43,326 bases of DNA, taken from Opitutus sp. GAS368. GTDB taxonomy: Bacteria > Verrucomicrobiota > Verrucomicrobiia > Opitutales > Opitutaceae. Below, piece by piece: positions 33,485 to 41,501 of the stretch. The notes below the pieces were generated by a model. The model saw only the letters and a program-made list of their open reading frames with translations, was not told the origin of the DNA and ran no database searches. A program made the translations under genes and the position numbers. Within the stretch, counting starts at the first letter, position 1. Each line of letters opens with the position of its first letter. The stretch is from assembly GCA_945871005.1 (NCBI GenBank), contig CAMBUJ010000006.1, positions 1 to 43,326 on the forward strand, written 5' to 3'.

Positions 33485-35332
33485 ATGAACTCGGAAGCCG
33501 TCTCTGCGCTCATCGCCAAAAATCCCCTGCTCAAGGCCTCCAAAGCCCAACTCGAAGCCATGGAACCCGGTTCCTACGGCATCCATCGCAGTTGGGGTTT
33601 CGGCCAGATCAAGTCCTATGACGAGACTTCCCAAAAGCTCATCATCGACTTCCACAACAAGAAGGCCCACCCGATGGACCCGGCTTTCTGTATCGGCACC
33701 CTCCAGATACTCCCGTCCAACCACCTTCTGGTGCGTAAGCAGACGGAGCCCTCCGTGATCACCAAGTTGATCTCCGAAGACGCCTCCCAACTCCTCGTTG
33801 AGGGGCTGAAGGCGTACCCCAACAACGCCGCCACCGCAATCGAGATTGAAATCACCCTGGCCCAAGTCGTCGGCGAGGAAAAATTCAAGAAGTGGTGGTC
33901 CGCCGCCAAAAAGGCCATCGCCAAGGACCCGCGCATCGCCGTCCCCGTCAAAAAAACCGAATGCTACGTGCTGCGTGAAATCCCCGTCTCGGCGGAGGAC
34001 GAAATCATCGAACAGTTTAACACCACCCGTTCGGCCCGTCGCCGCATTGCCCTGGCCGAAGATCTCGTCGCCGCCTCCGGCTCCAAGGAGGTCAAGGGTG
34101 ACCTCAACGCCATCTTGGCCGGCCTGTCCGAGTCGGTTAAAGACTCCAACCAGATCGACGCGGCCGAGCGCCTCTACGGCGCGTTCGTTCGCGATGCCCT
34201 GGCCCGCCAGGTCGGCGTGGACATCGCCACCTTGGTGCCCTCGCAGGCTGACTTGATCGCCAACGTGCGCGAATTGGTCTCCATCGCCGAGAAAATCCCG
34301 GTCCAGTTCCAGAGCCGCTTCCTCGATCTGGTGAAGAACACTCACCCCACCGAGTACCGCGACGCCGCCTTCACGCTGCTCAAGACCTCGCAAGGCAAGT
34401 TCACCACCGAGTGCATTAACTTCCTCGTCGAGCACGGGCATTCCGATGAATTGGCCGCCTCCCTCAAACGCTGGCAGATCGAGCAGAACCTGCGCGCTCC
34501 AGTCCTCCTCTGGATCGTCAAGAACCGCCACTCCAAGAAGTTCGCGAAACTGCTCAACGACCTGATCACCCCGCGCCTGCTCAGCGCCGTGTTCTTCGCC
34601 ATCGACTACGAGGCGCTGCAGGCCGCCAGCGCCCGCCGCATCCCGCTCGCCGACATCCTCTCCGAGGACACCGACCTGATCGCCGACCTGCTCTCGACCG
34701 CCGATCCCGAGACCGCCCGCGACTTGGCCAACGCCCTCATGCTCAATCAGGGCTTCGAGGAGCTGACCAAGAAGTCTCTGCTGGCCCGCTTCATCAAAAT
34801 TTTCCCTGGCATCCAGTCGATCGTCGCCAAGGAAGCCGAGTCCAATGAGGAGCAGATCCTCGTTTCGCGCGAGAGCTACGAGGCCAAACGCGTGGAGTAC
34901 GAGTCGATCGTCTCCAAGAAGATCCCGGAAAACTCCAAAGCCATCGCCACCGCGCGTGAGCACGGCGACTTGAAGGAGAACTCCGAATACAAGATGGCCA
35001 AGCAGGACCAGACCATCCTGATGGCGCAGAAATCCCAGCTGGAGAAAGAACTCAGCCGCGCCCGCATCACCGACTTCAAGGAGGCGACTCCGGATCAAGT
35101 CAGCGTGGGCAGCGTGATCGAGGTCACCATTGCCTCGTCGAAGAAGACCGCCAAATACACCCTGCTCGGCGCTTGGGACAGCGATCCGGAGCAGAACATC
35201 CTCGCCTACAAGACCCCGCTCGGCCTCGGCCTGCTCGGCAAAAAGGTCGGCGAAAGCGTCAAGGTGAAGATCGGTACCTCCGAGGAGAACTACACGATCA
35301 AGTCCATCGGCCGCTACATAGACAGCCGCTAA
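33485..35332 (+). CDS. greA: GreA/GreB-family transcript cleavage factor with a ~450-residue N-terminal extension
   Basis: 615 residues where ordinary GreA has about 158. The C-terminal ~160 residues are GreA: a coiled coil with AREHGDLKENSEYK, placing the tip acids at Asp495 and Glu498, followed by the FKBP-like domain (VSVGSVIEVTIASSKKTAKYTLLGAWDSDP, TPLGLGLLGKKVGESVKVKI). It would rescue backtracked RNA polymerase. The N-terminal part begins with a small domain (GSYGIHRSWGFGQIKSYDE, FHNKKAHPMDP, CARD/Tudor-like in feel) and continues as Ala/Leu-rich helices. Chlamydial GreA is known to be similarly long, so this may be a PVC-group form. A terminator follows directly. Confidence 0.88.
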   Translation: MNSEAVSALIAKNPLLKASKAQLEAMEPGSYGIHRSWGFGQIKSYDETSQKLIIDFHNKKAHPMDPAFCIGTLQILPSNHLLVRKQTEPSVITKLISEDASQLLVEGLKAYPNNAATAIEIEITLAQVVGEEKFKKWWSAAKKAIAKDPRIAVPVKKTECYVLREIPVSAEDEIIEQFNTTRSARRRIALAEDLVAASGSKEVKGDLNAILAGLSESVKDSNQIDAAERLYGAFVRDALARQVGVDIATLVPSQADLIANVRELVSIAEKIPVQFQSRFLDLVKNTHPTEYRDAAFTLLKTSQGKFTTECINFLVEHGHSDELAASLKRWQIEQNLRAPVLLWIVKNRHSKKFAKLLNDLITPRLLSAVFFAIDYEALQAASARRIPLADILSEDTDLIADLLSTADPETARDLANALMLNQGFEELTKKSLLARFIKIFPGIQSIVAKEAESNEEQILVSRESYEAKRVEYESIVSKKIPENSKAIATAREHGDLKENSEYKMAKQDQTILMAQKSQLEKELSRARITDFKEATPDQVSVGSVIEVTIASSKKTAKYTLLGAWDSDPEQNILAYKTPLGLGLLGKKVGESVKVKIGTSEENYTIKSIGRYIDSR

Positions 35333-35360
35333 ACTGGCGCCCGCTTCGTGCCCGTTAAAA

Positions 35361-35388
35361 AGGCCGCCTTCACAGGCGGCCTTTTTTT
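35361..35388 (+). terminator. Rho-independent terminator after greA
   Basis: AGGCCGCC / GGCGGCCT stem with a TTCACA loop and seven T residues. A preceding run of A makes it potentially bidirectional. Confidence 0.9.
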
Positions 35389-35489
35389 GTGGGCGCTCGC
35401 CCAAATCCTAGCGAAAGCGCGGAGCGATTTCGATCCCCGCCAACCGGACTGGCTGTAAGCCTGCGCTACTTTTCGGACCGCGACCGGTA

Positions 35490-36521
35490 TCAGCCCAGCG
35501 CCAAGCCGGGTTCGATGCAGAGCGCCGCTAGCGGCTCGCACGGCTGCACCGACGGATCGACCCAGGCTGCGAAGGCGATCATGCCGGCGTTGTCCCCAGT
35601 GTGCTTGGGCTGCGCCGCCAGCAGCGGAATCCCTCCCGCCTCGGCCACCCGCCCCAACGCGGCCCGCAAAGTCTGGTTGTTAGCCACCCCGCCCGACAAA
35701 CCCAGGCTGCGGAAACCCTCGCGCGCCAACGCCAGCGTGGTCTTGCGCACCAGTGCATCGACCACCGCCTGCTGATAACTGGCGCACAGGTCGTCCATAC
35801 GCGCCTCCACTTCGGCCGGAGTCATCTTTTCCAACTGATAACGCAGGCTCGTCTTCAGACCCGAAAAGCTGAAATCGAGGTCACTGCGCGGGCCGATGCC
35901 CCGAGGAAAGTCGTAGGCCGCCGGATTGCCCCGCAGCGCTCGTTTTTCGATCAGCGGACCGCCGGGATAACCGAGTCCCAGTAACTTGGCGCCCTTGTCG
36001 AGGGCCTCGCCCGCCGCGTCATCCTTGGTCGAGGAAACCACCTGAATGCGCCGGTCCCGATCGAGGGTAAACAGCAGAGTATTTCCGCCCGACACCACCA
36101 AGCCGAGGTGCGGCAACAACGCGTCCAAGCGCGAGGAAAACGCTTCCGGCGCCTCGGCATGCACGCCGATAAACGGCGAGAACACATGCCCGCGCAAATG
36201 ATTCACCCCGACCAGGGGAACGCGGCAGGCCAGCGCGAGCGACTTAGCCGCAGCCACCCCGATAGCCAGGCACCCCGCCAAGCCCGGCCCCTGCGTCACC
36301 GCAACACGGGTGACGCCCGCAAAGCCGGTCGACTCACGCACCCGCTGGAGCATCGGCCCGATGTTGCGCAGGTGCTCGCGGGTCGCCAAGTCGGGCACCA
36401 CTCCGCCGTAGCGGCCGTGCAGCGCAATCTGGCTTTGGATCCACTCGCCCAGCAGGCCCTGGGCGGGATCAAACACCGCGAGGGCGGTCTCATCACAGGA
36501 ACTTTCAATGGCGAGGATCAT
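35490..36521 (-). CDS. tsaD: tRNA N6-adenosine threonylcarbamoyltransferase
   Basis: 343 residues, full length for TsaD (Kae1/Gcp). With TsaB, TsaC and TsaE it forms t6A at position 37 of ANN-decoding tRNAs. Signatures: MILAIESSCDETALAVFD, VVPDLATREHLRNIGP, QGPGLAGCLAIGVAAAKSLA, the metal-binding HLRGHVFSPF, LVVSGGNTLLF, DDAAGEALDKGAKLLGLGYPGGP, FSFSGLKTSLRY, LGLSGGVANNQTLR and GDNAGMIAFAAW. The gene start overlaps the ctpA-like stop by 4 bases (36518-36521). Confidence 0.96.
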   Translation of the reverse strand: MILAIESSCDETALAVFDPAQGLLGEWIQSQIALHGRYGGVVPDLATREHLRNIGPMLQRVRESTGFAGVTRVAVTQGPGLAGCLAIGVAAAKSLALACRVPLVGVNHLRGHVFSPFIGVHAEAPEAFSSRLDALLPHLGLVVSGGNTLLFTLDRDRRIQVVSSTKDDAAGEALDKGAKLLGLGYPGGPLIEKRALRGNPAAYDFPRGIGPRSDLDFSFSGLKTSLRYQLEKMTPAEVEARMDDLCASYQQAVVDALVRKTTLALAREGFRSLGLSGGVANNQTLRAALGRVAEAGGIPLLAAQPKHTGDNAGMIAFAAWVDPSVQPCEPLAALCIEPGLALG

Positions 36522-37822
36522 GGTTTTTTAGCGGCAACGGGCGCGGCGGCGGGGCGGTCGCCGCGAATGTCCAAAATGAGCGCGGACTGGAGCACCGCGA
36601 CGGCGGCGTCCAACTGACGATCGGGCATGCGTTCGATACTAAAACGCTCCTTGAAATCCGCCGGATCCACCACGTCGTCGCGCGAACGCTGGATACGGGC
36701 GCTGTCATCCTCGACGCTCGACATGACCACCTCCACGTCGGGGGCGACGCCCTTCTCATGCAGGGTAACGCCACTCGGAGTGTAGTAACGCGCGGTGGTC
36801 AGCCGCAGGCCCTCACCCTGGCGCAGCGGCAGGATCGTCTGCACCGAGCCCTTGCCGAACGAGCGCTCACCGACGACGACGGCGCGGCGCGTGTCCTTGA
36901 GCGCCCCGGAGACGATCTCGGCGGCGCTGGCACTGCCGGCATTGATCAACACCGCCACCGGCAGGGTCAGCGGCGCCTCGGGCGCGGCGGCGCGGTACTC
37001 GTCGCGGTCCGCCGGTTTGCGGCCCTGCGTGTAGGCGATCAGTTCGCCCTTGGTGAAAAACGGTTCGGCCACTTCCACGGCTGACGTAAGCAGCCCGCCG
37101 GGGTTGTCGCGCAGGTCGATGATGAGCGCACGCATGCCCTGGGCGTTTAGGGTATTCAAAGCGCCGATAAACTCCTCGCTGGTGCGCTCGCCAAACTGGG
37201 TAATTTCCAGGTAGCCGATGCCGTCGGGGCGCAGGTGCACCTCGCGCACGCTTTCCACCTTGATGCGCTCGCGGGTGACCGTGACCTCGAAATCCGTGGC
37301 AGTGGAAGGCCGCGTGAAACCAATGCGGACCTTCGTGCCGGGTTTGCCGCGCAACCGCCCGATGACCTCGTCGAGCACGGGCTTTTCCAGCTTTTGCCCC
37401 TCAACGCTCACAAAAATGTCGCCCCGGCGAATGCCCGCCTTCGCCCCGGGCGTGCCAGCGATGGGCGCGATGACCACCACCTTGCCCTTGCGCAGCTCCA
37501 CCTGCACGCCGATCCCGCCAAACTCGTTACTGATATCCTCCTCCAACTTTTTGTAGTCGCGGGCGCTCATGTACTCGGAATGCGGATCGAGCGAATCGAG
37601 CATCCCGCGCAGGGCGGCCTCGGTCAATTTGGGCAAGGCCGCCTGGTCGGCGTCCACGTAGTTCTCGTTAACCGCGCCGAGCACCTCGCGAACGTAACGC
37701 GAGGATTGCTCCAGCTCGCGGTTGGGCCAGAAGCCCCAGGCCGCGGCCACCCGCGCCGCGCTCACCGAGAGCAGGGCACCGAGCAACACGCCGGCGGCGA
37801 TGACGAGAATGCGTTTGAGCAT
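36518..37822 (-). CDS. S41-family C-terminal processing peptidase (CtpA-like)
   Basis: About 434 residues from ATG 37822 (MLKRILVIAAGVLLGALLSV), a start that places a signal/anchor helix first; the frame is open to 37894 but the added residues are acidic and unlike a signal. It has a PDZ domain (GIGVQVELRKGKVVVIAPIAG, AGIRRGDIFVSVEG) followed by the protease domain: LRDNPGGLL, INAGSASAAEIV with catalytic Ser299 and GERSFGKGSVQT with Lys324. It is a periplasmic Ser/Lys protease that trims protein C-termini. It is translationally coupled to tsaD and divergent from the MidA-like gene, with only 34 bases between start codons. Confidence 0.93.
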   Translation of the reverse strand: MLKRILVIAAGVLLGALLSVSAARVAAAWGFWPNRELEQSSRYVREVLGAVNENYVDADQAALPKLTEAALRGMLDSLDPHSEYMSARDYKKLEEDISNEFGGIGVQVELRKGKVVVIAPIAGTPGAKAGIRRGDIFVSVEGQKLEKPVLDEVIGRLRGKPGTKVRIGFTRPSTATDFEVTVTRERIKVESVREVHLRPDGIGYLEITQFGERTSEEFIGALNTLNAQGMRALIIDLRDNPGGLLTSAVEVAEPFFTKGELIAYTQGRKPADRDEYRAAAPEAPLTLPVAVLINAGSASAAEIVSGALKDTRRAVVVGERSFGKGSVQTILPLRQGEGLRLTTARYYTPSGVTLHEKGVAPDVEVVMSSVEDDSARIQRSRDDVVDPADFKERFSIERMPDRQLDAAVAVLQSALILDIRGDRPAAAPVAAKKP

Positions 37823-37856
37823 CCCGGCGACTGTGGCCAACTCATCGACTTTGTAA

Positions 37857-38840
37857 ATGGGATCATCCGCCTCGACTTCGCCCGCCTTCGCCACCGCGTT
37901 TCTCGCCCACTCCGGCCCGTCCGGAGTGCTGTCGTTTGCCGACTTTATGGCGCTGGCGCTCTACCACCCACAGCTCGGCTATTACCAGCAGGATCGGGCA
38001 CGGGTGGGTTACGCCCCCGGCACCGATTTCTACACCGCCAGCTCCTCGGGCGCGGTTTTTGGGGAAATGGTCGCGGCGGCCTGCACCGCACTGCTCGGCG
38101 GCGAGGCCCGCGCGCGCGAACACGTGTTTGTAGAAATCGGGGCCGAGCCCGGCGGCGGGGTGCTCGCGGGAGTGGCCCACCCCTTCGCCGCGGCCCGCAC
38201 GGTTCGCGTCGGCGAGGTTGCCCAACTCACTGGACCGTGCGTGGTGTTTTCCAACGAACTGTTCGATGCCCAACCGCTGCGGCGTTTTGTCCGGCGCGGA
38301 GAAACCTGGCGCGAACTCGGCGTGCAGTTACGCGGCGAACAGTTACACGAAATCGAACTGGCCGAGGTCAACACGCCCTGGCTGCCCGCCGAGGCGGGCG
38401 AGGGTTATGTCTTTGATGCTCCCCGGGCGGCAGCCGAACTCGCCGCAGTCCTCGCCGCGCAACCGTGGAGCGGCGTGTTCGTGGCGTTCGACTACGGAAA
38501 AAGCTTCGCCGAGCTGGCGAGCGCCGCACCGGCGGGGACGGCTCGCGCCTATTTCCAGCACACCCAATCCAACGACCTGCTCGCCCGCGCCGGCGAGCAG
38601 GATCTCACCGGGCACGTCTGCTGGGACTGGTTACAAGCCGCGCTGGACGCTGCGGGATGCACGACCAGCCAGGTGGAATCGCAGGAGTCCTTTTTCATTC
38701 ACCATGCCGGAGCGTTTCTCGCCCAGGCGATGGCGGCGGAGGCCAACCGGATGAGCCCGCGCAAACTGGCTTTGCTCCAGCTGCTTCATCCCTCGCACCT
38801 CGGGCAAAAATTCCAAGTGCTGCACGCCCGGCGGCAGTAG
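37857..38840 (+). CDS. MidA/NDUFAF7-like SAM-dependent methyltransferase
   Basis: 327 residues. The family signature is FADFMALALYHPQLGYYQQ, followed by GTDFYTASSSGAVFGEMVA, the SAM-binding loop VEIGAEPGGGVLAG, and VVFSNELFDAQPLRRFV. In eukaryotes NDUFAF7 dimethylates an arginine of complex I subunit NDUFS2; bacterial members are usually not characterised. The C-terminal region (FVAFDYGKSFAEL, HTQSNDLLARAGEQDLTGHV) is typical. It is somewhat shorter than many family members (350-400), with the methyl-binding domain compact. Confidence 0.88.
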   Translation: MGSSASTSPAFATAFLAHSGPSGVLSFADFMALALYHPQLGYYQQDRARVGYAPGTDFYTASSSGAVFGEMVAAACTALLGGEARAREHVFVEIGAEPGGGVLAGVAHPFAAARTVRVGEVAQLTGPCVVFSNELFDAQPLRRFVRRGETWRELGVQLRGEQLHEIELAEVNTPWLPAEAGEGYVFDAPRAAAELAAVLAAQPWSGVFVAFDYGKSFAELASAAPAGTARAYFQHTQSNDLLARAGEQDLTGHVCWDWLQAALDAAGCTTSQVESQESFFIHHAGAFLAQAMAAEANRMSPRKLALLQLLHPSHLGQKFQVLHARRQ

Positions 38841-38855
38841 CCGGCGATTATCTTA

Positions 38856-38935
38856 GTGGAGCGCCGAGCTCCAGCTCCGCAGGATCGGGCGTCCAATCCG
38901 AGGCTCGGAGCCGAGCTGGAGCTCCGCGGTCCACT
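38856..38935. repeat. Palindromic GAGCTC-containing intergenic repeat
   Basis: GTGGAGCGCCGAGCTCCAGC and, ~45 bases on, GCCGAGCTGGAGCTCCGCGG / TCCAC form a long interrupted inverted repeat. The left arm is nearly identical to the repeat at 17186. It lies between the MidA-like gene and rpmB. Confidence 0.75.
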
Positions 38936-39069
38936 CCGATGCGCGTTTTTCGCCGCCAGGGGAAAACACATTGGTATCCATTCGCGCGGGAGTTAAAAAA
39001 AGGACTGAACTTTGCCCTTGCTTCGGACTGGCGCCGACTTTTACCTGTGCCCCTTTAACAACCTTTTAT

Positions 39070-39300
39070 ATGGCTAGAATCTGCGCAATCACCGGCAAAC
39101 GTCCCACTGTGGGATCCATCATTCACCGCAAGGGTCAGTCGAAGAAGAGCGGCGGCATCGGCACGCACATCACCTCGATCACCCGTCGTAAGTTCCGCCC
39201 GAACTTGCAGAAGATCCGCATCCGGACCGCCAATGGCGGCACCAAGCGCGTCCTCGTTTCGGTCAAGGCCATCAAGGCCGGCCTCGTCGAGAAGGTTTAA
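39070..39300 (+). CDS. rpmB: 50S ribosomal protein L28
   Basis: 76 residues: MARICAITGKRPTVGSIIHRKG, then FRPNLQKIRIRTANGGTKRVLVSVKAIKAGLVEKV. This matches the full-length L28 pattern (basic, CxxTGKxP start, R-x-F-x-PNLQ). The start at ATG 39070 is set by this conserved N-terminus; the frame is open further upstream but without similarity. It is a single gene with its own terminator. Confidence 0.96.
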   Translation: MARICAITGKRPTVGSIIHRKGQSKKSGGIGTHITSITRRKFRPNLQKIRIRTANGGTKRVLVSVKAIKAGLVEKV

Positions 39301-39327
39301 GCCCACCGGCCCCACCTGCTCGTTTTT

Positions 39328-39363
39328 AAAAAACCCGCGACTTTCTTGGTCGCGGGTTTTTTT
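39328..39363 (+). terminator. Rho-independent terminator after rpmB
   Basis: AAACCCGCGAC / GTCGCGGGTTT stem with a TTTCTTG loop, ending in a run of T to 39363. Confidence 0.92.
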
Positions 39364-39403
39364 GCGTTTACTGCGGCCGGCTTCGCTGGGGCAAAGAAAC
39401 CCG

Positions 39404-39514
39404 TGGCCCGGAGCGTGAGCTCAAGGCCATGTGAGGAATGCTGTGGCTCCGGACGTGAGTCCGGGGCGCTGGGCCAGCCAGCCGCACCACCCTGAGCTCA
39501 CGCTCAAGGCCACG
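39404..39514. repeat. Palindromic GAGCTC-containing intergenic repeat
   Basis: GGAGCGTGAGCTCAAGGCCA at the left and CCTGAGCTCACGCTCAAGGC at the right are inverted copies, with GTGGCTCCGGACGTGAGTCC in the middle. The middle segment recurs almost exactly in 40894-40962, which also has CCTGAGCTCACGCTCA. The rest of 39301-39637 holds only this and two terminators. Confidence 0.8.
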
Positions 39515-39545
39515 TCCAATCGGCTCGCCTCTCCCGCCCCCCCCC

Positions 39546-39582
39546 AAAAAAAAGCGGCCCCGCCGGTGAGGGCGGGGCCGCT
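39546..39582 (-). terminator. Rho-independent terminator after glutamine synthetase
   Basis: A perfect GCGGCCCCGCC / GGCGGGGCCGC-type stem with a short loop (39555-39582). On the minus strand it is followed by nine T residues (39546-39554). Confidence 0.92.
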
Positions 39583-39637
39583 TCGCTAAACCAGGGGCGC
39601 CTCAGCTCGAGGCGCACCGGCTTGAGTTTTTGAAGAA

Positions 39638-40672
39638 TTAGGCGGTCGGGACCGTCTGGATCGTCTTGAGGATGCGCGAGGCGATCTCGTAGGGGTTACC
39701 CGCGGAGTTCGGACGGCGATCCTCGAGGTACCCCTTGTAGCCGTTGTTAACGAAGCTATGGGGAACGCGCACGGAGGCGCCGCGATCGGCGATACCGTAG
39801 GAGAACTTGTCGATCGACTGGGTCTCGTGCAGACCGGTGAGACGCAGGTGGTTGTCCGGGCCGTAAACGGCGATATGCTCGGCGCAGTACTTGCTGAACG
39901 CGGCCATAAGCTTCTCGAAGTAGTCCTTGCCGCCGACTTCGCGCATGAACTTGGTGGAGAAGTTGGCGTGCATGCCCGAACCGTTCCAATCGAGGGGCTG
40001 CTGGTAGGCGCCGAGGATCGGCTTGCAGTGGAACTCGACGTCGATCTGGTACTGCTCGCACAGGCGGATCAGCAGGTAACGGGCGACCCAAACCTCGTCG
40101 GCGGCGCGCTTGGAGCCCTTACCGAAGATCTGGAATTCCCATTGGCCCTTGGCCACTTCGGCATTGATGCCTTCGTGGTTGATGCCGGCTTCCAAGCAGA
40201 GGTCGAGATGCTCTTCGACGATCTGGCGGGCAACATCGCCCACGTTCTTGAAGCCCACGCCCGTGTAGTAAGGGCCCTGGGGAGCGGGATAACCACCCTC
40301 GGGGAAACCGAGCGGGCGACCGTCTTGATAGAAGAAGTACTCCTGCTCGAAGCCGAACCAGGTGTCGGGATCGTCCACGATGGTGGCGCGGGAGTTGGAG
40401 ATGTGCGGGGTTTTGCCGTCCGGCATCATCACTTCGCACATCACCAGCACGCCGTTGGTACGGGTGGCGTCGGGATAAATGGAGACCGGCTTCAGCACGC
40501 AGTCGGAGCTGCGGCCCTCGGCCTGTTGGGTCGAGCTGCCGTCAAAGCCCCACAAGGGAAGCTCTTCGAGCTTGGGGAATTCAGCGAATTCCTTGATCTG
40601 AGTCTTGCTGCGCAGGTTGGCGACGGGCTTGTAGCCGTCGAGCCAGATGTATTCCAATTTGTATTTGGCCAT
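39638..40672 (-). CDS. glnII: Glutamine synthetase, type II (eukaryotic-type)
   Basis: 344 residues, the short GSII form rather than the ~470-residue GSI. Signatures: YKLEYIWLDGYKPVANLRSKT, PLWGFDGSSTQQAEGRSSDC, VMCEVMMPDGKTPHISN, WFGFEQEYFFYQDGRPLGFP, GINAEVAKGQWEFQIFG, LDWNGSGMHANFSTK (ammonia/glutamate site), GPDNHLRLTGLHET and SVRVPHSFVNNGYKGYLEDRRPNSAGNPYEI. It makes glutamine from glutamate, ammonia and ATP. A candidate sigma-54 promoter lies ~85 bases upstream, consistent with nitrogen control. It is monocistronic. Confidence 0.96.
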   Translation of the reverse strand: MAKYKLEYIWLDGYKPVANLRSKTQIKEFAEFPKLEELPLWGFDGSSTQQAEGRSSDCVLKPVSIYPDATRTNGVLVMCEVMMPDGKTPHISNSRATIVDDPDTWFGFEQEYFFYQDGRPLGFPEGGYPAPQGPYYTGVGFKNVGDVARQIVEEHLDLCLEAGINHEGINAEVAKGQWEFQIFGKGSKRAADEVWVARYLLIRLCEQYQIDVEFHCKPILGAYQQPLDWNGSGMHANFSTKFMREVGGKDYFEKLMAAFSKYCAEHIAVYGPDNHLRLTGLHETQSIDKFSYGIADRGASVRVPHSFVNNGYKGYLEDRRPNSAGNPYEIASRILKTIQTVPTA

Positions 40673-40755
40673 GAGGAGGTGGTGTGGATGTAGGTTTGGA
40701 GGTGATCGAACGGAGGTTTTGGTCCTAGACCACGAATTAAAACCTGCGATGGAAT

Positions 40756-40772
40756 TAGCATCTTACATGCCA
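40756..40772 (-). promoter_or_regulatory. Candidate sigma-54 (-24/-12) promoter of glutamine synthetase
   Basis: On the minus strand TGGCATGTAAGATGCTA matches the sigma-54 consensus TGGCACG-N4-TTGC(A/T) in most positions, and keeps the required GG-N10-GC spacing exactly. Transcription would begin near 40746, leaving a leader of about 75 bases before the ATG at 40672. Sigma-54 control of glutamine synthetase is common in other bacteria. Confidence 0.55.
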
Positions 40773-40893
40773 CTGGCAATCTGAAGTTGGCGATAAACCA
40801 CGCGATTTTAGCCCAAGTCACCCACCGCCGATCCGTTACGGTGTCCCCATTCAGTTTTTTGCGTACCCGAACCGCCGCGAGCGTTCCGCGCGC

Positions 40894-40962
40894 CCCGCCT
40901 CCCTGAGCTCACGCTCAGAGCCACTTACGGACTGCGTGGCTCCGAACGTGAGTCCGGGGCGC
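40894..40962. repeat. Palindromic GAGCTC-containing intergenic repeat
   Basis: CCCTGAGCTCACGCTCAGAG followed by GTGGCTCCGAACGTGAGTCC and GGGGCGC. This is closely related to 39404-39514. It lies between the divergent glutamine synthetase and mini-kinase genes. Confidence 0.8.
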
Positions 40963-41021
40963 GTTTGGCCCGAAACTCGCCTTGCCAGTCCCGCCGTTCA
41001 CGCCAACCTGTCGCCACCCCC

Positions 41022-41462
41022 ATGCAAGAGGTTAAAGATACCGCCCGCGCCCTCGTGCGCATCGGCTACGACGGCCGGGTGCATAAAACCTTCCGCGGCC
41101 ACCAGGCGCGCGATCGCTTCGAGAACGAGGTCCGCGTCCTCCGCCACCTCGAAGCCCGCGGCTGCGACTTCGTCCCCCGCCTGCTCGAATCCGACCCCGA
41201 AGCCCTCAAAATCATCACCACCAACTGCGGTATTCTCGTCGAACACATCAGCGAGGAGCGCATGAAGGAGATTTTCGGCGAACTGGAGGCCTTCGGCGTC
41301 CGCCATGACGATGCGTTTATGCGCAACATCACCTACCGCTCCGCCGATGGCCGCTTCTGCGTGATCGATTTCGAGTTGGCCACCTTGCTCGATTCGCCCG
41401 CCCCCGAACCCTCCCCCGATTCCGCCCCCGTCGCCACCCCCACCCCGGCTGATCAATTTTGA
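41022..41462 (+). CDS. Miniature Bud32/RIO-type protein kinase-like protein
   Basis: About 146 residues from ATG 41022. Kinase traces: Lys22 in RVHKTF, Glu36 in FENEVRVLRHLE, the catalytic loop HDDAFMRN (His95, Asp97, Asn102) and the metal-binding DFE (Asp116-Glu118). There is no room for a full C-lobe, so this is a minimal atypical kinase or phosphotransferase. The tail is Pro-rich and variable. A PP2C phosphatase gene follows after 39 bases, so the two probably oppose each other on a common target. Earlier in-frame starts (40965) lie partly in intergenic repeat DNA. Confidence 0.7.
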   Translation: MQEVKDTARALVRIGYDGRVHKTFRGHQARDRFENEVRVLRHLEARGCDFVPRLLESDPEALKIITTNCGILVEHISEERMKEIFGELEAFGVRHDDAFMRNITYRSADGRFCVIDFELATLLDSPAPEPSPDSAPVATPTPADQF

Positions 41463-41501
41463 CCACTTCGGACTCGTCATGGGCAAATATGAACAGTTTT
41501 C

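Noticed and set aside
33479-35404. Very long open frame antisense to greA (and a similar one antisense to glyA)
   Set aside because: Composition is a mirror of a GC-rich gene with strong codon bias. The sense frames encode recognisable full-length proteins, and the antisense products have no recognisable motifs.
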